Part shown: positions 35,214 through 44,331 of the stretch, one piece after another | How the letters are laid out: each line of letters starts with the position of its first letter | How positions within the stretch are numbered: position 1 is the stretch's first letter | The notes under the pieces: model-generated | Database searches by the model: none | Told to the model about the DNA's origin: nothing | Seen by the model: only the letters and a program-made list of their open reading frames with translations | Assembly: GCF_001688725.2 (NCBI RefSeq) | Contig: NZ_CP015401.2 | Location: 2,728,001-2,792,000, forward strand | Origin: Bacteroides caecimuris | GTDB taxonomy: Bacteria > Bacteroidota > Bacteroidia > Bacteroidales > Bacteroidaceae | Direction: 5' to 3' | DNA: 64,000 nucleotides | Translations under genes and position numbers: made by a program

Positions 35214-37064
35214 TTATTGATTCTTTTTGTATGCTATTACTTTTCTAAAGAACTCTATAAGCTGAGGAACATGATAGTCGAATGAGAATTCCATTCTATG
35301 TCTCAACATATTAACACGTAAGCGAGAGAGCATTTCTGCATCTTTTAATTTAGTTACCAACTCTTCATAATTATCAAATAGGACACCAATATCCAATTTG
35401 TTTACACAATCTTGAATTGCGACTAAAGCATTAGAGTTATTTTTCATCATAACTGGCAATCCAGCAGCAGCATAAGTGCTAATTCTGGCCGGTATATTCA
35501 AATCATCCCAACCAACTTTAAGTATATCATTATTATTATAGCTATTAAAACAATGCAAACAACCGATATCGTATTTTGAAAATTCTTTTGTCCAATTATC
35601 AGCACTCACGTGAGCATGAACATGAAAATGATTTGGTGCAATACGCATCCATTTTTGTTCAGCGCTAAAACGAGATTCATAATAATTTTCAGTATATGAA
35701 TGAACATGAATATTATTGTCTGCCAACAAAGCCAACCCCTCATCCTCTATGCCAATCATGCGCCCGGCAACAAGAATATGTATAGCATTATCATCTTCCG
35801 AAAGCTTTTTTGAAAAATTATTTTTGAAATAATCAACTTTTGGCAAATCCCCATCTAACACCATAGACAATCCATCTTTATCAATTATAAACTGGTTATA
35901 CCACGATTGGGTCAATTCGTTCAAATAGATTTTTCCTGTTGAAAACGTATATAAATACATTAATTCATTCCATGTACCTTCTCGCAAACAGATAAATGGT
36001 CCTTCCTTAAAATGCCAAACAAATGGAATTTGACGAAACTCTCTCAAAACATTATAGGCAAATGAAACAGCACCTGAGTTTAGCATTGCATAAATAACAT
36101 CTGGCTTTATTCTTTCCACTTCATCTTTCCACCGAGATATATTTAGATCTTCCACATGCCCAAAAGGCAAATGTCCAACAGTCGAAAAACTATATTGCGG
36201 CTCTGGCAACCACAGTCCATACAATTTATGACCAGCTTGCTCTAAAGCATAAATACGTTCTGGATTATAAGACAATTCACCTACTATTAAAATTTTCAAT
36301 GATTGCTCACATACAGAAATCTTTTCTCTATAGGAACTGTATAAGCTGTCCTCATTAATAAACTTATATTTAGAAACTCTTAACTTAATAGGATCCTGTA
36401 CATGATAATATCCCCTATATTTATTTAATCCACCACCATATTTTTCCGCTATTAATCTATGTCTTTGATAAGGATGGTTTGTCCAATAACAAGTTATCTT
36501 TTGAGTCATTGAAAACAAACCTTTGTCAGCTAATTTATGCCAAAACATCGCAAATAAATCATTAGTAATCCATTCTTTTCGTTCTAACCAGCGATCTAAT
36601 GTTTTCCTATGCGCTGTTTGGACCAATTGCATACTAAATCCCTTTTTTATTCCTAAGCTTTCGGTGTCAGAAACGTTAAATAAAGAATCTTTCACATCAT
36701 ATCGTACACCAGAGTATGCTAAGACAATATCCTCATTTTTATCAAACTCTTCTCTTAAGACATCCAAATGGTCTCTAAAATAGTAATCATCTGATGGAAG
36801 ATAAGCAATATAATTATAGGTTGCTTTCTCAATTCCTTTATTCAAGGAATATCCTAACCCCTCATTTTTGTCGTTTTTCAAATATATGATTCGTTTATCT
36901 TCTAAAAAAGAAGAAACAAATCGGTCTGTATCATCTACACTACCATCATTTACAATCACCAACTCCCAATGTAAATAGGTTTGTTGAAGTAAGCTAAAGA
37001 TAGCACGTCTAATGAAAGCCGCCTGATTATAAGTAGGCATAATAACTGAAATACCATCAACCAT
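35214..37064 (-). CDS. GT2-GT4 fusion glycosyltransferase of a GG-Bacteroidales peptide locus
   Basis: This 616-residue cytosolic enzyme is the first gene of the operon. Residues ~4-230 are a GT-A, family 2 domain: ISVIMPTYNQAAFIRRAIFS, VIVNDGSVDDT and the metal-binding DD in YLPSDDYY. Residues ~280-600 look like a GT-B, family 4 domain (ILVAGRMIGIEDEGLALLAD, then IPARISTYAAAGLPVMMKN for the donor site). Similar fusions are known in GG-Bacteroidales peptide systems. It may glycosylate the precursor, with glf in the same operon supplying UDP-galactofuranose; it could instead make a surface glycan. Both points are inference. Confidence 0.82.
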   Translation of the reverse strand: MVDGISVIMPTYNQAAFIRRAIFSLLQQTYLHWELVIVNDGSVDDTDRFVSSFLEDKRIIYLKNDKNEGLGYSLNKGIEKATYNYIAYLPSDDYYFRDHLDVLREEFDKNEDIVLAYSGVRYDVKDSLFNVSDTESLGIKKGFSMQLVQTAHRKTLDRWLERKEWITNDLFAMFWHKLADKGLFSMTQKITCYWTNHPYQRHRLIAEKYGGGLNKYRGYYHVQDPIKLRVSKYKFINEDSLYSSYREKISVCEQSLKILIVGELSYNPERIYALEQAGHKLYGLWLPEPQYSFSTVGHLPFGHVEDLNISRWKDEVERIKPDVIYAMLNSGAVSFAYNVLREFRQIPFVWHFKEGPFICLREGTWNELMYLYTFSTGKIYLNELTQSWYNQFIIDKDGLSMVLDGDLPKVDYFKNNFSKKLSEDDNAIHILVAGRMIGIEDEGLALLADNNIHVHSYTENYYESRFSAEQKWMRIAPNHFHVHAHVSADNWTKEFSKYDIGCLHCFNSYNNNDILKVGWDDLNIPARISTYAAAGLPVMMKNNSNALVAIQDCVNKLDIGVLFDNYEELVTKLKDAEMLSRLRVNMLRHRMEFSFDYHVPQLIEFFRKVIAYKKNQ

Positions 37065-37191
37065 AGTAATCTAAAAAATTATAGCATTTATACTAAAACC
37101 GTACAAAGGAAAGGAAAAGGCATTAAAAGCTAGGAAAAATATAAACCAATAAAGGACAAAATCTATTCATTTGTCTGTTTTTAGGGTAATT

Positions 37192-37221
37192 CAAAAGTAA
37201 CTAAGCTATTCCTCCTTCAAG
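37192..37221 (-). promoter_or_regulatory. Promoter of the peptide biosynthesis operon
   Basis: On the minus strand the -7 element TACTTTTG lies at 37192-37199. A TTG of the -33 box sits about 18 bp upstream, near 37218-37220. The leader to the start at 37064 would be about 120 nt. No other clear promoter was seen before the downstream genes; the operon may be one transcript of about 12 kb. Confidence 0.5.
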
Positions 37222-37299
37222 AAAAGTAGCTAAAAGATAGGAATACAGGCGAATTGGCTATTGAAAATGAAAAATGTATACTATCAAGAAATTCTTATA

Positions 37300-38244
37300 T
37301 TACATTGAAAACAAATAATCTTTCCCGGCTGCTTGCCGATAAGATTCAACCAATTCATTCATCACCTCTGCCACCGACTGTTGACGGGATATTATTGCCG
37401 AGACCTGACCTATTTCCAGTTCACCTTCTTCCAAGTCACCTTCGAAGATACCTTTCTTAGCACGTCCGCGTCCGAGCAAAGTTCTTAATTCCTCGGAAGT
37501 AGCGCCACTATCTTCAGCCTTCTCCACCGCTTCACGAAAAGCATTTTTTACCAATCGTGTCGGAGCCAGTTTTTTCAATAACAACTTAGTATCCCCTTCA
37601 CCAAGACTCAAACAATAATCTTTAAATACAGGACTCGCTGAACTTTCTTCAGTCAGCGCAAAACGTGTTCCTATTTGTACGCCTTCGGCACCCAACACCA
37701 TAGCAGCCAGTATTCCTTCTCCTGTTCCAATACCTCCTGCGGCTATCAAAGGCAATGTGGTAGCCTCACGCACAGCAGGAATCAAACAGAAAGTCGTTGT
37801 TTCCTCCCTCCCATTATGTCCTCCGGCTTCGAAACCTTCAGCTACTACTGCATCTACCCCGGCTTCTTCACATTTCACAGCAAAACGAGAAGATGAAACG
37901 ACATGAACAACTGTTATTCCACGCGCTTTCAACCATCCGGTCCACGTTTTCGGATTTCCGGCAGAGGTAAAAACAATCTTCACTCCCTCTTCCACTACAA
38001 TATTCATAATCTCTTCTATTTGGGGATACATCAAAGGGATATTCACTCCAAAGGGAAATTTTGTGGCTGCATTACATTTACGGATATGTTCACGTAAAGT
38101 GTCCGGATGCATAGAACCGGCGCCGATCAATCCCAATCCGCCGGCATTGCTCACGGCAGAAGCAAGACGCCAACCGCTACACCACACCATACCACCTTGA
38201 ATAATAGGATATTGAATACCCAGAAGGGAAGTAATTCTATTCAT
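37300..38244 (-). CDS. Nitronate monooxygenase / FabK-like FMN enzyme
   Basis: This 314-residue TIM-barrel flavoprotein has GIQYPIIQGGMVWCSGWRLA at the N-terminus, the FMN-phosphate regions VVAEGFEAGGHNG and PLIAAGGIGTG, then AEGVQIGTRFALTEES. This pattern covers both nitronate monooxygenases and the enoyl-ACP reductase FabK, and I cannot separate the two by eye. AGGHNG with the histidine is shared by both. It is not part of the peptide operon, which starts 236 bp downstream on the same strand. Confidence 0.85.
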   Translation of the reverse strand: MNRITSLLGIQYPIIQGGMVWCSGWRLASAVSNAGGLGLIGAGSMHPDTLREHIRKCNAATKFPFGVNIPLMYPQIEEIMNIVVEEGVKIVFTSAGNPKTWTGWLKARGITVVHVVSSSRFAVKCEEAGVDAVVAEGFEAGGHNGREETTTFCLIPAVREATTLPLIAAGGIGTGEGILAAMVLGAEGVQIGTRFALTEESSASPVFKDYCLSLGEGDTKLLLKKLAPTRLVKNAFREAVEKAEDSGATSEELRTLLGRGRAKKGIFEGDLEEGELEIGQVSAIISRQQSVAEVMNELVESYRQAAGKDYLFSM

Positions 38245-38320
38245 AATTAATAATTTATCTATGTGTTAATATGTTGATGTACATTACACATTGTTACATC
38301 AACACATCATTATAACGTCT

Positions 38321-39046
38321 TCAGCGTGCAATCTGTTCGATCGGTTTATTTATCAACACAGTTGTAGAATCTCCATAAGTTCTCAAAACCTCCAATGTGC
38401 GGGCGCGGTTATCTCTGCCTTTCTTATTCCAAAACTCTTTGGTAAAGACAGCCATCAGGTCAAGTCCGCCGACCGTTCTGCCATTGACATATACTCCACT
38501 TCCACCAAACAAGGGAATAGGTGCATCCATCACTACCGTGTTCACCATCATTCCATTAGCACGTTCGCTCAACTGCCGGAAACGTACTCCACTCGCCTGT
38601 ATCTCTTCCAAAGATTTACGCACCCCTTTCGCCATCGGATTACGTGCCCAGTTCGAGTAGGATCTTTGATGGCGTATTTCATAGAAAGGATCTCCCCGCC
38701 AAGTGTTTTTATCAATCTTTATCTTCTTCTGATAAATAGGATCCCAGTTATAAGGGGTATTCGCTTTATATGGCATCAGGCTCAACACCACTTTCGGTTT
38801 AGGCAATGCTTCAGGAAGCGATTCATCAGGCATCATCCAGCTTTTCTCCTCCGACATTCGGGGAGTACCAACCGCAGTTCCGAAATCAATCGACTTTACA
38901 GCATCCATATTCAAATGCAACTCTTGGTCACTCTCCAGCAATTTCTTCAAATGCAAAGAGTCTTGCGCCGTCCATACTTGCGAATATGCAAATAAAGCCG
39001 TCAGGCACAGTACCATTGTTGCAATAAACCGTTTCAATCTATCCAT
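38321..39046 (-). CDS. DUF4858 secreted protein
   Basis: This is a 241-residue protein with a signal peptide ending near FAYSQ. The remainder matches my recollection of the DUF4858 family of Bacteroides (segments LNMDAVKSIDFG, PKVVLSLMPYKANTPYNWDP). No catalytic motif is evident. It follows an ECF-sigma operon on the same strand and is probably envelope-located. Function unknown. Confidence 0.75.
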   Translation of the reverse strand: MDRLKRFIATMVLCLTALFAYSQVWTAQDSLHLKKLLESDQELHLNMDAVKSIDFGTAVGTPRMSEEKSWMMPDESLPEALPKPKVVLSLMPYKANTPYNWDPIYQKKIKIDKNTWRGDPFYEIRHQRSYSNWARNPMAKGVRKSLEEIQASGVRFRQLSERANGMMVNTVVMDAPIPLFGGSGVYVNGRTVGGLDLMAVFTKEFWNKKGRDNRARTLEVLRTYGDSTTVLINKPIEQIAR

Positions 39047-39258
39047 CCTCTATCTTCTTTCAATACCTGTTATTTTGGAGCGCTTCATATATAACGAATT
39101 CACATACGTTTCTCCCTTACGTTACCGCCCATATTCTCCTACGAGAAGCGATCTTTTGAACGTAGTAATCCCCTGTCAGCAGCATAAGACTACTGATACA
39201 AACAAACGTTCCCACATGAATGTTTCCTATTTTTTACTTTCCGAAGGCGCCGCCTTTG

Positions 39259-39789
39259 TTACCACCAACGATAACCCGACCCACAAAGCGGCTCATCGTA
39301 GCACGGATCAATCGTCCATCTTGTTTTCGGATATTGGCGTTCTTCCCACCAATTACGATAACAAGTGGCTGCATCGAGCACCTCCTCATCAGTCAGGAAA
39401 TAGATTGCTTCATAATTTTCAGCATTCGCCAATACCATTTTGCAACCTAATGACGGAGGTGTACCTTGGCGGATAGATTCAATCACCCAAAGCATACACT
39501 CGCCCAACCGAATTTTACCGTTATTCATATTATAAACCGACGGAAAAGAAGGAATAATGGTCAGATCTTCTGCATATTTTAAAAGTTCGGGGATGTCCTC
39601 TTCCGTAAAGTGAGGAACCTCCACCACCCCTTTATCATTCTTCATCTTGTACGTACCCGACTTCAATTGTTTTACAAAAAGGGCAACATCCGGATTGTTA
39701 TAATCCATTTCTTCGCTGGTGCATCCTGTAAAAGATACGATCAGGCAAACAGCCATCCACAGCATTAGTAGTGTTTTTTTCATTTTCAT
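39259..39789 (-). CDS. DUF4943-like lipoprotein
   Basis: I use the ATG at 39789 (MKMKKTLLMLWMAVC), which places a lipobox SFTGC at about residue 23; a longer frame to 39819 would put the signal too far in. The mature part of about 155 residues has segments FVKQLKSGTY and LWVIESIRQGTPPSLGC and ends in CGSGYRWW. It fits the DUF4943 family as I recall it. It starts 5 bp after the preceding gene, so it belongs to the sigma-factor operon. Confidence 0.7.
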   Translation of the reverse strand: MKMKKTLLMLWMAVCLIVSFTGCTSEEMDYNNPDVALFVKQLKSGTYKMKNDKGVVEVPHFTEEDIPELLKYAEDLTIIPSFPSVYNMNNGKIRLGECMLWVIESIRQGTPPSLGCKMVLANAENYEAIYFLTDEEVLDAATCYRNWWEERQYPKTRWTIDPCYDEPLCGSGYRWW

Positions 39790-39794
39790 AAGGA

Positions 39795-40844
39795 TTAATA
39801 CGTCATGCGAAGTCCGCAAAGTAAATTAAAATTAGTCGGCCGTTTCGTTCGTACCGTAGCCAGTTTCGAATCTGTTTTGAAATAATGCGAAACTCCGGGC
39901 TCGGCAAAAACAGCAAGTCGGTCATTAATCTTATAATTGATTCCAATACCGGCAGTCACTGCCAGCTGGATAGGTTCTTCTTTAAAACTGTTGTCCGGCG
40001 CGCCGGCGATACATTTATCGGCTATTCCGCCTACGGTAGCATAAAGGTCAAATTTCTTCGTATCTACCAATGTTACATTTACTTTAACGGGGATACCCAG
40101 ATAGTGCAAATGCTGCCCCGCCGAACGAAGGTTTGAATAAAGCAGTCCGGTTTCTATTCCGAGAGATTCGTTTAGTTTACGCTCTACCGTTACCCCTGCG
40201 GAAACCGGCATTTTATAAGTGCCATTATCAGCTGGAAGCACCGTGCCTACCTGAACTTTCATCGCCCAGCGATGCTTTTTCACCGCTTTGGGTTGAGCCA
40301 CATTCACATTCGATTGTTCTTCCGGAGCAACAGATGATTCCGTATCACCGTTTGTTGCCTGCCAAAAGCCGTTTTTCCCTTGATTACCATATCGGTTGCC
40401 ATTTCCTGTAGAAGTGGTGGCAGAAAAAGAAAACGACATGGAGAAAGTGATAGAAAGCGAATCTTCTTCCTCTGTGTATTGTGACAGCATACCGTAAGAC
40501 TTTGGAACCGGTTTCGGCAACACCGGTTGTACCGGCAACGGTAACTGATTGACGCGTATTCCATCTCCATCCATCTGTCCTCCATTTGTCACGGCTATCT
40601 TTGTAAATGCTTCTTCCATTTCTTCTTTGGGAGAGAAATACAAGAAAGTAGCCGACGAGGCCGCCAAAACGAGCAATACAGACGCCGCAGCCGCCACACG
40701 GAAGAGCAGAATCCGACGACGATGCTGGCAAGCCACAGGTATTTCCTGCGAGAGTTCTTCCCAAAAGCCATCCCGTACACTCATCCCGGAATCAGCGAGA
40801 CGCGTACGAAACAGATCGGTTATTTCATCATTTTCTTTCTTCAT
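39795..40844 (-). CDS. Membrane protein with C-terminal outer-membrane beta-barrel-like domain, paired with ECF sigma factor
   Basis: This 349-residue protein has an N-terminal cytosolic segment of about 43 residues and one transmembrane helix (about 45-68). A Ser/Gly/Asn-rich linker follows, then a beta-strand-rich domain with porin-like strands (VQVGTVLPADNG, LGIETGLLYSNL) ending LLCGLRMTY. The layout (short cytosolic part, one helix, outer part) is usual for the gene directly after an ECF sigma factor in Bacteroides. The first 17 bp overlap the sigma gene. A role in controlling that sigma factor is likely but unproven. Confidence 0.7.
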   Translation of the reverse strand: MKKENDEITDLFRTRLADSGMSVRDGFWEELSQEIPVACQHRRRILLFRVAAAASVLLVLAASSATFLYFSPKEEMEEAFTKIAVTNGGQMDGDGIRVNQLPLPVQPVLPKPVPKSYGMLSQYTEEEDSLSITFSMSFSFSATTSTGNGNRYGNQGKNGFWQATNGDTESSVAPEEQSNVNVAQPKAVKKHRWAMKVQVGTVLPADNGTYKMPVSAGVTVERKLNESLGIETGLLYSNLRSAGQHLHYLGIPVKVNVTLVDTKKFDLYATVGGIADKCIAGAPDNSFKEEPIQLAVTAGIGINYKINDRLAVFAEPGVSHYFKTDSKLATVRTKRPTNFNLLCGLRMTY

Positions 40845-41385
40845 GAGTCCTATACTCTTTAATTCTTTTTGCTAACAAATACTTGGCCCGGTGCAACTGC
40901 GAAGTAGACGAATGTTCCTTAATGTGAAGCATCTTGGCTATCTCCTTGTGCGATTTCTCTTCAAACACATAAAGGTTGAAAACGGTTCGGCAACCATCCG
41001 GCAATTCGGCAATAAAAGCCATCAATTGCTCTTCGGAGATTCCAGCCCCTCCTCCCGAATCCGATATATCCGGTATATCGGGAAGCTGCTCTTCATGCAC
41101 TACCAACTGGCTGACTCGTTTCTCCCGCCGCAGGAAATCGAGCGATTGAGTAACCATCACCCGGGTGATCCATGTACAGAGCGAAGACTCGCCACGGAAC
41201 GAGAAGTTGGTAAAAATCTTGATGAAACCGTCATGCAGTACATCGTGCGCCGCATCCATATCGCCCGTATAGCGGAAACATACCGCCAGCATCTGTTTGG
41301 AATAGAGGGTGTAAAGTTCCTTTCGGGCTGAATCCTTTCCTGCCCGACAGCCCTTTACCAGTTCTATCTCGTTTTCCAAAGTCAA
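40828..41385 (-). CDS. ECF-type RNA polymerase sigma factor
   Basis: This is a 185-residue sigma-70 family protein. Region 2 is present (YTGDMDAAHDVLHDGFIKIF, then TWITRVMVTQSLDFLRREKR). Region 4 follows: ELPDGCRTVFNLYVFEEKSH and IAKMLHIKEHSSTSQLHRAK, the recognition helix-turn-helix. It heads an operon with the membrane protein, the lipoprotein and possibly the DUF4858 gene. Confidence 0.92.
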   Translation of the reverse strand: MTLENEIELVKGCRAGKDSARKELYTLYSKQMLAVCFRYTGDMDAAHDVLHDGFIKIFTNFSFRGESSLCTWITRVMVTQSLDFLRREKRVSQLVVHEEQLPDIPDISDSGGGAGISEEQLMAFIAELPDGCRTVFNLYVFEEKSHKEIAKMLHIKEHSSTSQLHRAKYLLAKRIKEYRTHEERK

Positions 41386-41497
41386 TTACTTTTTTTTAAA
41401 ATCGAACGTATGTCTGCGTCGTTTTACTCATTAGACGCAAGAGTTTGAGGAATACTGCAAGGAATATTGCTAAAAGAAGTTAAAGAACAGAAGAGAA

Positions 41498-41590
41498 TTC
41501 ACCACAGAGGACGCAGAGGACACAGAGGAACAATGATAGGAAATTCTTCCTATAAAGTAAGTTTAAAACCTCTGCGTCCTCTGTGGTGAA
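41498..41590. repeat. 22-bp perfect inverted repeat (CCACAGAGG type)
   Basis: TTCACCACAGAGGACGCAGA plus GG at 41498-41519 is exactly complementary to 41569-41590, with a 49-bp spacer. The left arm continues with a further GACACAGAGG repeat. It begins directly after the nadC stop (41597), so the RNA would form a long hairpin. Similar CACAGAGGACACAGAGG elements recur in many bacterial genomes, from general knowledge. Confidence 0.85.
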
Positions 41591-41596
41591 AGAAAA

Positions 41597-42445
41597 TCAG
41601 CACGCTTTGAAACTCATATCCAATCCTTTCACTGAATGAGTCAAAGCCCCTACCGAGATGAAGTCTACGCCACATTCGGCATAGTCACGTAGGGTATCAA
41701 AGGTAATGCCGCCCGACGATTCGGTTTCGTATTTGCCTGCTACCATCTCCACTGCTTTCTTAGTCATTTCGGGGGTGAAGTTATCAAACATGATACGATC
41801 CACTCCGCCGAGGTCAAGGACTTGTTGCAGTTCGTCGAAGCTGCGGACTTCTATTTCTATTTTCAGGTCTTTGCCTTTTTCTTTGCAATATTCTTTGGCG
41901 CGAGTGATCGCTTTGTCGATACCTCCGGCAAAGTCTACGTGGTTGTCTTTCAGAAGAATCATGTCGAACAAACCAATACGATGGTTTACTCCACCACCGA
42001 TTTTCACTGCCATTTTTTCGAGGATGCGCATACCGGGAGTTGTCTTACGGGTGTCGAGCACACGGGTATTTGTTCCTTCCAATACCTTTGCGTATTTGCG
42101 GGTCATGGTTGCGATGCCGCTCATACGCTGCATCACGTTCAGCATCAGGCGTTCGGTCTGAAGCAAAGATTGCACTTTTCCTTCCACTACCATTGCTACG
42201 TCGCCCGGTTTCACTTCTGTTCCGTCGTTGATAAACACTTCCACTTTCATAGTGGGGTCGAAGCGGTTGAAGATTTCTTTGGCAACTTCGATACCTGCCA
42301 GCACACCGGCTTCTTTGATAAGCAATTTTGATTTTCCCATTGCCGTAGCAGGAATACATGAAAGGGTGGTATGATCGCCATCACCTATATCTTCTGCAAA
42401 AGCAAGATCGATCAACTTGTCGATCAGTTCTTTTTCCTTATTCAT
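41597..42445 (-). CDS. nadC: Nicotinate-nucleotide pyrophosphorylase (quinolinate phosphoribosyltransferase)
   Basis: The enzyme forms nicotinate mononucleotide from quinolinate and PRPP in NAD synthesis. The start at 42445 (MNKEKELIDKLIDLAFAEDI) gives 282 residues; a frame from 42457 adds four. The motifs EDIGDGDHTT, LLQTERLMLNVMQRMSGIAT, DTRKTTPGMR, LLKDNHV, EIEVRSFDE and SSGGITFDTLRDYAECGVDF are diagnostic. It overlaps the end of the DUF4783 gene by 8 bp, so it is translated in coupling with it. No nadA or nadB lies nearby. Confidence 0.95.
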   Translation of the reverse strand: MNKEKELIDKLIDLAFAEDIGDGDHTTLSCIPATAMGKSKLLIKEAGVLAGIEVAKEIFNRFDPTMKVEVFINDGTEVKPGDVAMVVEGKVQSLLQTERLMLNVMQRMSGIATMTRKYAKVLEGTNTRVLDTRKTTPGMRILEKMAVKIGGGVNHRIGLFDMILLKDNHVDFAGGIDKAITRAKEYCKEKGKDLKIEIEVRSFDELQQVLDLGGVDRIMFDNFTPEMTKKAVEMVAGKYETESSGGITFDTLRDYAECGVDFISVGALTHSVKGLDMSFKAC

Positions 42446-42830
42446 TGATTTTGTCAATTCTTATTTGATGTATTAAATATTGATTCCGCACTTTCTTCAG
42501 GAAGCAGTTCACACGAAAGTTCCCATTAACAGTAGCCAACGTGCCGATAACGAAACTTGATTCGTCCCGTTTTCCCTGATGGTTCACATTAAATCCGCTG
42601 ACTTTATTCTCCGTAAAGAATTCTTGCATCACAGCTGTTGCTTTCTGTTTGTCAACGTTTATCGAGCGACCTTGGAGCACCAGGTTTACCTTGTCTCCCA
42701 TATACTTACTTAGCTCTTGCGAGCTTCCTCTTTTAAATGCCGTAATCACTCCTGCCGGTATCTCTTGCGCCATTAGCAACGAGAGGGAAAGAAGCAATGC
42801 GGTCATTCCTACGAGCACTCGTTTTGTCAT
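42438..42830 (-). CDS. DUF4783 secreted protein
   Basis: This is a 130-residue protein with a signal peptide ending near LLMAQ. The rest is a compact alpha/beta domain (VITAFKRGSSQELSKYMGDK, KATAVMQEFFTENKV) matching the DUF4783 family, an NTF2-like fold. It precedes nadC in the same operon, a conserved neighbourhood in Bacteroides as far as I recall. Function unknown. Confidence 0.85.
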   Translation of the reverse strand: MTKRVLVGMTALLLSLSLLMAQEIPAGVITAFKRGSSQELSKYMGDKVNLVLQGRSINVDKQKATAVMQEFFTENKVSGFNVNHQGKRDESSFVIGTLATVNGNFRVNCFLKKVRNQYLIHQIRIDKINE

Positions 42831-42885
42831 AATTACAAGCTTTTAAGTTGAAGTTTAAAGGCTTAAACTTTCAACTAATGATAGG

Positions 42886-42893
42886 CAAAGGTA
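42886..42893 (-). promoter_or_regulatory. -7 element for the DUF4783-nadC operon
   Basis: Minus strand TACCTTTG, 56 bp before the start at 42830. Divergent from the rlmH promoter 33 bp away. Confidence 0.6.
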
Positions 42894-42925
42894 AGCATTT
42901 ATTGCAGAATAACATAAAAAATACC

Positions 42926-42933
42926 TATTTTTG
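42926..42933 (+). promoter_or_regulatory. -7 element of the rlmH promoter
   Basis: TATTTTTG, 25 bp before the ATG at 42958. It supports the shorter start, since an upstream frame beginning at 42931 would overlap the promoter. Confidence 0.6.
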
Positions 42934-42957
42934 TGCAATAATCAGAATTGTAGATGT

Positions 42958-43431
42958 ATGAAAACAACCCTGCTCGTCGTAGGACGAACCGTAGAACAAC
43001 ACTATATCACTGCCATCAACGACTATATCCAGCGTACCAAACGCTATATCACTTTTGATATGGAAGTGATTCCCGAACTGAAAAACACCAAGAGTCTTTC
43101 AATGGAAGTGCAGAAAGAAAAGGAAGGAGAACTGATACTGAAAGCTCTTCAACCGGGTGACGTCGTGGTGCTGCTCGATGAACACGGAAAAGAAATGCGC
43201 TCTCTTGAGTTTGCCGAATATATGAAACGGAAAATGAATACGGTGAATAAACGGCTCGTTTTTATTATCGGAGGTCCTTATGGTTTTTCAGAAAAAGTGT
43301 ATCAGGCAGCACACGAAAAGATTTCAATGTCGAAGATGACTTTTTCTCATCAAATGATTCGGCTGATATTCGTGGAGCAGATTTATCGGGCAATGACGAT
43401 ATTGAATGGAGGACCGTATCATCATGAATAA
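42958..43431 (+). CDS. rlmH: 23S rRNA (pseudouridine1915-N3)-methyltransferase
   Basis: This 157-residue SPOUT methyltransferase modifies helix 69 of 23S rRNA. The knot region IIGGPYGFSEKVYQ and the C-terminal FSHQMIRLIFVEQIYRAMTI plus GGPYHHE are diagnostic. Length matches the family. Confidence 0.95.
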   Translation: MKTTLLVVGRTVEQHYITAINDYIQRTKRYITFDMEVIPELKNTKSLSMEVQKEKEGELILKALQPGDVVVLLDEHGKEMRSLEFAEYMKRKMNTVNKRLVFIIGGPYGFSEKVYQAAHEKISMSKMTFSHQMIRLIFVEQIYRAMTILNGGPYHHE

Positions 43432-43456
43432 AGCATACTCAATATAGTGTTAAAAG

Positions 43457-43545
43457 GAGGCTGTCTAAAAAGTCGTCAGTAACTCTAACTCCCCTCTTTC
43501 GGGAAGGAGGAGAATGAGGATAGAACCGACTTTTTAGACAGCCTC
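43457..43545. repeat. 19-bp inverted repeat GAGGCTGTCTAAAAAGTCG
   Basis: GAGGCTGTCTAAAAAGTCG at 43457-43475 is exactly complementary to 43527-43545, with a 51-bp spacer. The same GAGGCTGTCTAAAAAG core forms the terminator at 48284-48311. It lies between convergent rlmH and queF and could terminate both. The spacer holds a smaller CCTCTTTCGGGAAGGAGG hairpin. Confidence 0.8.
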
Positions 43546-43664
43546 TGAAATAATCCGATTGGGTATCCATAGTTTCAGATCCCCTCTTTCCACATACATG
43601 ATGAGCTATATTCGATATTTTTAGCTAATGAGTTTTTATATCCTTACTATTACTCCCGATTCAT

Positions 43665-44120
43665 TTATTCCCGATTCATCAAGCGATGTTCCGCCATCTG
43701 CTCGAATTTTGTTCCCGGACGACCGTAATTGGCGTATGGATAGATAGAAATACCGCCACGAGGAGTAAAGATACCTGTTACTTCAATATATTTGGGATTC
43801 ATCAGTGTTATAAGATCCTTCATAATGATATTTACGCAATCCTCATGAAAAGCACCATGACTGCGGAAACTGAAAAGGTATAGTTTCAAACTTTTGCTTT
43901 CTACCATTTTTATATCAGGAATGTAGCTGATACGTATTTCAGCAAAATCCGGTTGCCCTGTGATAGGACACAGACTTGTGAATTCCGGGCAGTTAAAACG
44001 TACCCAATAGTCATTTTCAGGATGCTTATTATCAAAAGCTTCCAATACTTCAGGAGCATAATCTTGCTTATACTCGGTCTTTCTTCCTAATAAGGAAAGT
44101 TGGTCTTTTAATTCTGTCAT
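43665..44120 (-). CDS. queF: NADPH-dependent 7-cyano-7-deazaguanine reductase
   Basis: This 151-residue enzyme reduces preQ0 to preQ1 in queuosine synthesis. It shows [16 protein letters not shown] (catalytic Cys and Asp), [20 protein letters not shown] (QueF motif) and a C-terminal RGGI. Its length fits the short, unimodular class. queC and yhhQ lie upstream on the same strand but 557 bp away. Confidence 0.95.
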   Translation of the reverse strand: MTELKDQLSLLGRKTEYKQDYAPEVLEAFDNKHPENDYWVRFNCPEFTSLCPITGQPDFAEIRISYIPDIKMVESKSLKLYLFSFRSHGAFHEDCVNIIMKDLITLMNPKYIEVTGIFTPRGGISIYPYANYGRPGTKFEQMAEHRLMNRE

Positions 44121-44331
44121 TGTACTCGTTACCTATAGTCTCTATCCTAGATAAAAAAACACATTTCCTCTTTCACCTTTCACCGCTAGTCTCAAACGCC
44201 CTATTCATCGACGTTTCAGTGGTGAAAGACTCATTTCACAACCTATCACCAAATCTATCACCTATCATCACCAACTCTTAACCCACGGTTGCTTTATCCG
44301 CAGCTTACTTGTTACAGTTTGTTTCATTGCC

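Noticed and set aside
39075-39476. Plus-strand frame over the DUF4943 lipoprotein gene
   Set aside because: Most of it overlaps the minus-strand lipoprotein gene, which has a good signal peptide and operon context.
41822-42331. 169-codon frame opposite nadC
   Set aside because: Shadow of a certain gene, His/Phe-rich composition typical of antisense frames.
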